64,000 bases of DNA from Rhinopithecus roxellana (lineage: Eukaryota; Chordata; Mammalia; Primates; Cercopithecidae): assembly GCF_007565055.1 (NCBI RefSeq), contig NC_044557.1, positions 76,456,595 through 76,520,594 on the forward strand, read 5' to 3'. This document shows positions 57,640-64,000 of the stretch, one piece after another (positions within the stretch are counted from its first letter, which is position 1; each line of letters starts with the position of its first letter). The notes under the pieces were generated by a model. The model saw nothing but the letters and a program-made list of their open reading frames with translations. It had not been told where the DNA came from and did not search any database. Made by a program: the position numbers and the translations under genes.

Positions 57640-58195
57640 CAGATTTTTATTAAAACAAACATTAAATGATAGGGTAAACCAATTTTCAATCATGAAAGTC
57701 ACTTTATATAGTTATTTCTTAAATCTATTAGATATACAGAAGTAGAGACTGTATCTTTATATTATGCTTAGATAGGTAGTTTTTAAGTAGCTGCTGTAGT
57801 AAATACTGAATACATTTCACTCTGATTTTTAAAATAAATATTATATTTGAAGAATTCTTATTCAGAAGATAAAAATGGTACAAATTTTTGACAGATGCAA
57901 ATCTTAATCAATACCAATCAAATTTGTCATATTTTTAATGCATATAAACTGTATCATTTGTTGAAATAAAATATATATTTGAGTTACACAATTTTATAGT
58001 AGCAAAAGATATTTCAGCAAGCATCTGTTTTGCTCATTTGATTTAATTTTTGTTTTTATGCACAAATTTTCTTTCTTCTCTTCCTTTTTATGGATCTGTA
58101 AGTGTCAATCACATGGTCTTATTCCTCCACTAAAAGAAGAGAAGATACAGGTTGGACAAACTATTCACACTTGAAACAGTAAAATAGTGGGAATC
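57640..58195. other. AT-rich sequence without recognised features
   Basis: No element or gene recognised upstream (minus sense) of the exon-like segment. Confidence 0.4.
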
Positions 58196-58197
58196 TC

Positions 58198-58600
58198 CAC
58201 TGAGTTGAATAGCGCCTCCCCAAAATCCGTGTTCACCCAGAACCTCAGAATGTGACTTTATATGGAAAGAAGGTCTTTGCAGATGGAACAGTTAAATCAA
58301 GATAAGGTTAGAGTTGGCCTTAAATCCAACGAGTAGTGCCATTATAAGAAGAAAGAGAGACAGAATCATACACAAAAATTTTCTGAGGGAAGAAAACAAA
58401 GAAGCTAAGTGGTGTCCATGGCCACCAGAAGCTAGAAGGCATTGAGGAATCTTCCCCAGAGCCTTCAGAGGGAGAATAGTCCTGTGGACATCTCAATTTC
58501 AGACGTTTGCCTCCAGAACTGCAAGATAATACATTTCTGTTATTTTAAATCACCTAGTTTGTGGTAATTAATTATGGCAGAATAGCAAACTAATAGAGGA
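58198..58600 (+). mobile_element. MLT1-type MaLR LTR, near full length
   Basis: TGAGTTGAATAGCGCCTCCC, GAACCTCAGAATGTGACTTT, GGTCTTTGCAGATGGAACAG, GGCCACCAGAAGCTAGAAGG, CAGAACTGCAAGATAATACA and CCTAGTTTGTGGTAATTAAT in MLT1 order, ending AAACTAATAGAGG. Confidence 0.92.
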
Positions 58601-61600
58601 CCCTTTGTTGGGGTGTGATTTGTTCTTTTGGGCTTTAGAGTAGAATAATCAGGTGGGAACTACATCATTGTTTGGGTCTTATTCTCACCAATATTTTGCT
58701 GGTTTGATGGATCTTAAGAGAGAGAGTATGTGTGTTTATGGGGCAAGGGACTGCAGTTGTAATAACTTTGGCTGTGAGAATTCTCATAACACTTAAGGTA
58801 AAGAAGGCAGGAGACTTATTCTTAGATGGACTCTTACTCTTCCGGTTCTCAGTTTTGGGCAGAACAAGTTCTGTCTTTCTGTAGTGTCTAGGGGGCAGAA
58901 GAACAGAGACTGTTTTGTTAAAGTTCTCACACCAATATGCCTCCTTTCTCCTGCCAGAGTAAGAGTGATACTTACCCAGTTTAGTGAATTTAGAGTGACA
59001 GTCTACCTGATTACTTCTTAATCAAACTATCTCCAACCTATTTTCATAGTTACCTAGTGCCTCTGACTGTTTTCTTGTGGGCATTTTGAGATACAAATTA
59101 ATTTGTTTGGTAGTGGTCTTTTTTATACTGCATGGTTGTAAGTTTTCATCTTTCTATATTTAGATAATTCATTTATGATTCTTCAGTCTGTTTTTTGCAA
59201 AATTGTGTTGATTTCTGTTCTTTGGTGTTACCTCATCTTTCACAGTCACACGCATAGGTTTATAATATTTTTATGTATTCAGTATAATTCAGTGTAATTT
59301 CAGGAAGTACTGGTATGAGCTCATGTGTTAAAGCTATCACATTTAACTACATTATTGTAGGTAATTGTTTCCTGGGTTATTTATCCATTATTTTCTGTCA
59401 GACCCTAAGCTTCTTGTCCAAGAGACAAGTCAGAGGAAAAAAAAATGAAATAACCCTTCAATTTATTTGGCATGCCTCAAACTCAAACTCTAATTTTTTT
59501 CTGGATAATTGTTGTTTAGCATATTTAGCATCCATTTTTTTCAAATAGTTTTATTAAATACTTCCTACATCAGATATCAAGCTTCTATAAACTTGTCCAA
59601 AATCTAAATAATTTTTGAAAAGATGAGCCATAATTTTCAATAACACATGTTGCCTAACACACATAGCATTAATATATGCTCCACTTAAGAATGACAGGAT
59701 ATAAAGTAAATGCAACACTTTGTCTATGAATAAATTATAATGTAAGTAAGAATATATGTGGTTTCTACTAACACAGGTTGATTGAAGTATAAAAATTATT
59801 TTCTTAATTGAAAAGGTCCTCAATATTTAAGTTGTCTAGACAGAAGCAGATTGAACTAGCATGGTGGATAAATGTATTAACAGTACTACAGTAACCTTTC
59901 TGAAATTATTCATCGTTTTCATTTATCTGTGCAGCATTTAGCCATCTGTCTCTTCAGGTTTATAGATCTTAAATATGGAAATACTCCAATGTATAATTTT
60001 AATAAAATACTGCAAGGGACAAGATTAGCACATTGAATACTCAATTATTACTTACATAACATTGTGAAACATAATTTATTTTAAAATATACCCCTACTAC
60101 TTCCAAATTAGTAGACATATAATTTCTCAATATTTAGGTGGCATATGATCATGATAACTTAAGATACTTAAAAGCAACTACGGACCTCAATAAAACTCAA
60201 TTTCTATGATCCTTTAAATACAGGTTCTTTCCCCTTCACTTTTGTAATTTGCTTCATTTTATGTATGGAGACATTAAAATACTCCACCGTAAAAGTAATG
60301 CATTTTAAGCAAAACAAAAATGCACCATAAAAGAAACTGAGATGAAGATGTTTTCACAGAACTTGGTCTTTTAAGAATCGTTTGTGAAAATACTACCCCC
60401 TTGTCAGATATTTATTCCCTGTCGGAGAGCAAGATGATGAGAAATTTTTCCCTGGACAATAAACTGTAGGAAAGTCCTTTCTCTTGATCTTCTCTGATAA
60501 TCACCCATGTCTCAGACTGTCGCTTAATGATATTCAAGGACAAACTTTTAACAAGAAAATTTATATGTAGAAAAGAAGGATAATTATTATTTCAATAAAA
60601 ATACCTTGGAGTTTCCTCTTCCTAAATCATCTCTTGGTGTTAAGCAGCATTTATGAAGTAATTTAATAAATTCAGTTTCTAATCACAGCTTAATTATTAC
60701 TTAAAGGTCTTTCAAGTGTGCAGTGTACCCGTCCTCTCATTTGCCACAGGGAATTGGGTTTTTGAAACAAATGAGTTCTGAGATAGTGATGTATTTTACA
60801 GGAAAATAATATTGTGGTCATATTCAGAATTTCCTTCCTTAATTAGCTCAACGCTAAGGATGTGACAGATAAAATGAGTCAGATAAAATGTGAAAAGCAG
60901 AGAGGGAAAAGAAATTTGATCCTCTTTAGTGTGTTAACCCAGAAAAATGCCACAGGTGAATTATAAAAAGTCCCTGCAGCACTTCGGCCTTTGTATCTTT
61001 TCATCATTTCTCAAGCTCAAGCAAGTTTTCTAAGCTCAATGTTTCTATCCAGATTGGGTTGAATAGAAACCACAGGTTCCATATCAGCTGTTGCTCTCTT
61101 CTCAGTATTTGAAAAACTGTCAGCTTCTCATTTGAATTGATGCTTTGTTTTGGCTGTCTGCTTGAGTTGATTTGGTATACACCCTGAAACCTGTCCTTTG
61201 GCTGTCATGCAGCTCCACACAATGCACCTGTTTGCTTCTCTCACCCAGATCATCAGAAATCCAGCCCTGGGTCTATTCTTCCCTGAGAAATGAATACACA
61301 TGTGCTCCTCCTTCATTTTTGTTAAAATAAAGGACCTTAGCTTCTTTCAAACATTCTTGGAGGCCTGAACAAAACATGTTTTGTTCATATGGTCGTAGAA
61401 CCTGAAAGTGTGAATTGATGACATATCTGGTGTGTACAGATGTAATCGGCAACTGTGAATGGTGATGAGCTTCCTCCACACTCTCATATTGTACACTGCT
61501 GTTCATTTCCAAACCATGAGAAGTGAGGTAGGCAAAATGATTCTTTCTTAGAGGGAATGCAGAAATCATGTAGCCCAGTTTCCTCTGTTTAAATGTAAGG

Positions 61601-61750
61601 AAACAAAAATAAGATATTTAATTAGCAATAATCGTGCCGTGGATAAGCCTCATTGGTTACAATGCTGCCACTGAACAAAGCTTAAGATATTTAAACAACT
61701 TGTTCACATCATCATCAGAGATGGCCTTAATGGCCACTGCAGCATATGAT
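58601..61750. other. About 3.1 kb without recognised repeats or genes
   Basis: Apparently single-copy. The stretch 60960-61600 is less AT-rich than its surroundings and has overlapping minus-strand frames of 62 (61128-61316) and 98 codons (61273-61569, starting MISAFPLRKNHF). I see no domain or splice context for them. Confidence 0.4.
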
Positions 61751-61751
61751 T

Positions 61752-61890
61752 TAAAAATCACAGGTTCTGGAGTCAAGCTGCCTGTGAAAGAATCTCAGCT
61801 ATGCAATTAGCTAACTGTGCAACCAAAGCGATGTTGCTTAACCTCCATTTTTTTGCTTTTAAATTGGGAAAGACAATTGTAGCACTTGTT
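61752..61890 (+). mobile_element. MIR SINE
   Basis: CAGGTTCTGGAGTCAAGCTG, GAATCTCAGCTATGCAATTA, GCTAACTGTGCAACC and GTTGCTTAACCTCCAT match the MIR core. Confidence 0.8.
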
Positions 61891-62174
61891 CCTTGAAACC
61901 TGTGGTTCCTACATACTAGTCCATAAATTCTTTGCATCTGAATGGCAGGGGAGATTTTTTTTTAAATACTGAATTCTGATGACCAGCTTTAGAACATGTG
62001 GATTTGGTACATCTCAAGAGTGGCTTGTGAACTCATATTATATTTTTAAGACAATCCTCCCTCTCTGCCAAAAGGACAAATACTAAAGGATTCCCACTCA
62101 CCATAATATAACCCTCTTGATAGTGATAGTTAGATCATTTTGTATATAACAAAAAATTAGGGGTGGAAAGGATG

Positions 62175-62640
62175 TGCTTTGTACATAAATTAGTTCTTCT
62201 CTAACATGGCCTACAAGACTCTGCCCAATCTGTCCCTAATCAAACTCATCTTGTCCTTCTCTCCCTTAATTCTCAGTGCTACAGCTTTGGTAGTCACTTT
62301 TGAACACCTTACATAATTTCTTCCTACTAAAGAAACTTTGCACAGGCTGTCTCTCCTGCGGAAAATGTGTTTCCCACTGTCACTTTACCTTGTTAATATG
62401 CCTACCTATCCTTCTTACTTCAATTCAAATTTACTTCCTCGGGAGCCTCCAGGACTATGTTGACCTCAGATTTCTCCACAACATTTCACAATTTGCCTTT
62501 ACAGCACTTTGTCGTAAGCATTTGACTTTATGTCTGTAACCTGCCAGGCTCTGCGTCCATGTGGGCAAGAATTTTTACCATTGTATCCTCAATTCCATAC
62601 CTAGCACATTATGGAAAGTTAGTAAGTTTTATTTTAATGA
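62175..62640 (+). mobile_element. LINE-2 (L2) 3' end
   Basis: Clear L2 order: GGCCTACAAGACTCTGCCCA, TTTGCACAGGCTGTCTCTCC, TTCAAATTTACTTCCTCGGG, then the UTR-like GTGGGCAAGAATTTTTACCA, GTATCCTCAATTCCATACCT and AGCACATTATGGAAAGTTAG. The 79- and 96-codon frames here are L2-derived or chance. Confidence 0.85.
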
Positions 62641-62689
62641 ATAAAACCTCTATAAGTCATTTTGATATAGTTGTGTTCATCGTTTATCA

Positions 62690-63150
62690 CTTCTTAACAC
62701 AATACCCCAAATTGAATGGCTTGAAACAGCAACCACTGTACTTATCTCTCATGAGTCTGTGGGTTGACCAGGCTCGGCGAGGCAGTTCTGCTCTTCCCAC
62801 TTCGATTCTCTGTGTGGGTGCACACAGATGGTTGTTGGGGCTAGAGTAATCAGGAGCCTCCAATTAGCGTTGACATGGTCGGGCTCTCTCCCTTTTATAT
62901 ATTGTCAGACATTTGTTCCCCATGTGCCCCTCCATTTTGTCTTTCCAGTAAAATAACTGGATTTTTTTTTCTTTTTTTTTATGTGGTGGCTCAGGAATTC
63001 CAAAACAGCAAGAGCAGAAACTGCCAGTCTTTCTTATAGATGCCTAACCTCTTCAATCTTGGAGCATTATTTCTGTCACTCTCAGTTGGCTAATTTGTCA
63101 CCAGCCAGTTCAGATTTAATGTAGGGGATGGGGGAAAGTCGACACCAATG
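62690..63150 (+). mobile_element. Ancient repeat, same family as 41505-42070
   Basis: CACAATACCCCAAATTGAAT, CTCATGAGTCTGTGGGTTGA, ACAGCAAGAGCAGAAACTGC and CAGCCAGTTCAGATTTAATG recur in the order of the other copy. Family not named. A T-rich run lies at 62963-62980. Confidence 0.5.
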
Positions 63151-63164
63151 AATATGTTTTATTG

Positions 63165-63340
63165 ATATGCACCAGCACAGCACTAAATGCTTTATACAGG
63201 ATTCAAATAAAACTGTAAAGTAGGAAATAGTAACCTCATTTTTAAAATGAGGTTACAGAAATAAGCAAATGCAAGCAATTTATGTAAGATGTTATTGTTA
63301 GGTAGTGAAGCCAGAATTCAATCTCTGCTCTTTTTAAATC
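63165..63340 (-). mobile_element. MIR SINE, reverse orientation
   Basis: GCACTAAATGCTTTATACAG, CTCATTTTTAAAATGAGGTT, AGGTAGTGAAGCCAGAATTC in MIR antisense order. Confidence 0.7.
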
Positions 63341-64000
63341 TGAAAACTATATTGCTTGTTCTTATTATTTCCATGTTCTTCAGAAAGTCAAAAGCTTCTT
63401 TCCTGTTTTAGAAGTATTTTCCTTTAGCTTTAACATTTATAGTCACACATTAAAATTAACAAATATTGTAACATGTCCATTAATTTCATGTAAAAAGATA
63501 TAAAATGGAATTTTCAAATTTATTAAAAATTAATTTATTGTAAATGAGAAAATTGCAAGCAACATAAACACTTAAATTTTGTTATCACTAAATTCATCTG
63601 TTTTTAACCGAAGTACTGAGGACTTTAAAGTGGTATTGAGTAAGACTTACCTGAAGGTTGCCACATGCTTTTGTGAGGCCTCATAAGAGTTAACACAACT
63701 AATTAGTATTGTTGAAATGTCTGATCTATTTGATCTATTTGATCTCTTAGTTCCTTTTGATTGAAACCTGATATATATATTTTTAAAATTCTAGTTTAGG
63801 TTCTTGAAAATGATTTCACATAGTCTATTATCTGATCATATAGCTGCGGGGGCCTTTAATATTCTGTATATCTATTCACTGATGTTAGAATCATCATATC
63901 TGAAATTTTTATCCTGAAACAAGAAATTGAGTATTAAAAAATGAGAACCACAGGATATCAAATGTGAAGAGATTATGCTCCATAACATGTAACCTAAATC
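63341..64000. other. Sequence without recognised features
   Basis: AT-rich to the end of the window. A small 10-bp tandem motif (TGATCTATTT, about 2.7 units) lies at 63722-63748. No gene recognised. Confidence 0.45.

Noticed and set aside
63722..63748. Short direct repeats considered as a CRISPR-like array
   Set aside because: A 10-bp unit repeated fewer than three times without spacers, in primate DNA.

Overview
This is nuclear DNA from a primate, very probably an Old World monkey (Cercopithecidae, macaque-like). It contains no recognisable complete protein-coding gene. The lineage call rests mainly on a young AluY at 7309-7620: it carries CTCAAGCCTGTAAT in its 5' box and GATCCGGCC before the right-arm GCACTCCAGCC region, variants I associate with cercopithecoid AluY subfamilies, where human AluY normally reads CTCACGCC and GATCGCGCC. 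The rest of the window is AT-rich intergenic or intronic sequence filled with retroelements of many ages.

Layout. 1-1290: no recognised element. 1293-4722: 5'-truncated L1PA-type L1 on +. 6349-9832: three Alus and the 5' part of an old L1 on -. 10349-13764: a second, younger 5'-truncated L1PA-type L1 on -, with a perfect 14-bp target-site duplication (TSD); with the first L1 it makes inverted arms of about 3.3 kb. 14.5-19.5 kb: old L1/HAL1 pieces, LTR ends, one Alu. 19554-23625: an old L1M on - that has received an L1 3' tail, an Alu and a MER44-like DNA transposon. 24.3-28.1 kb: Alus, LINE-2 (L2) and a MaLR LTR. 30.7-33.9 kb: CA repeat, ERV1-type LTR, L1, L2, MER2-like element. 34.0-35.9 kb: old L1 split by a CpG-rich solo LTR (34889-35361) with a 5-bp TSD. 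36-64 kb: Alus, MIR, L2, MLT1 LTRs and microsatellites in otherwise unremarkable sequence.

Nothing here works together as a pathway; the content is a record of successive insertions. The L1 ORF2 copies keep motifs such as FADD but are broken by nonsense changes. The items most worth checking are the solo LTR and its duplicated 3' end, the inverted L1 pair, a 36-nt exon-like segment on - at 57587-57622 with good splice signals, and a ~98-bp diverged duplication (50457-50554 and 51955-52052). I found no convincing undescribed biological system. Repeat family names come from sequence recognition without a database search, so subfamily labels are approximate.
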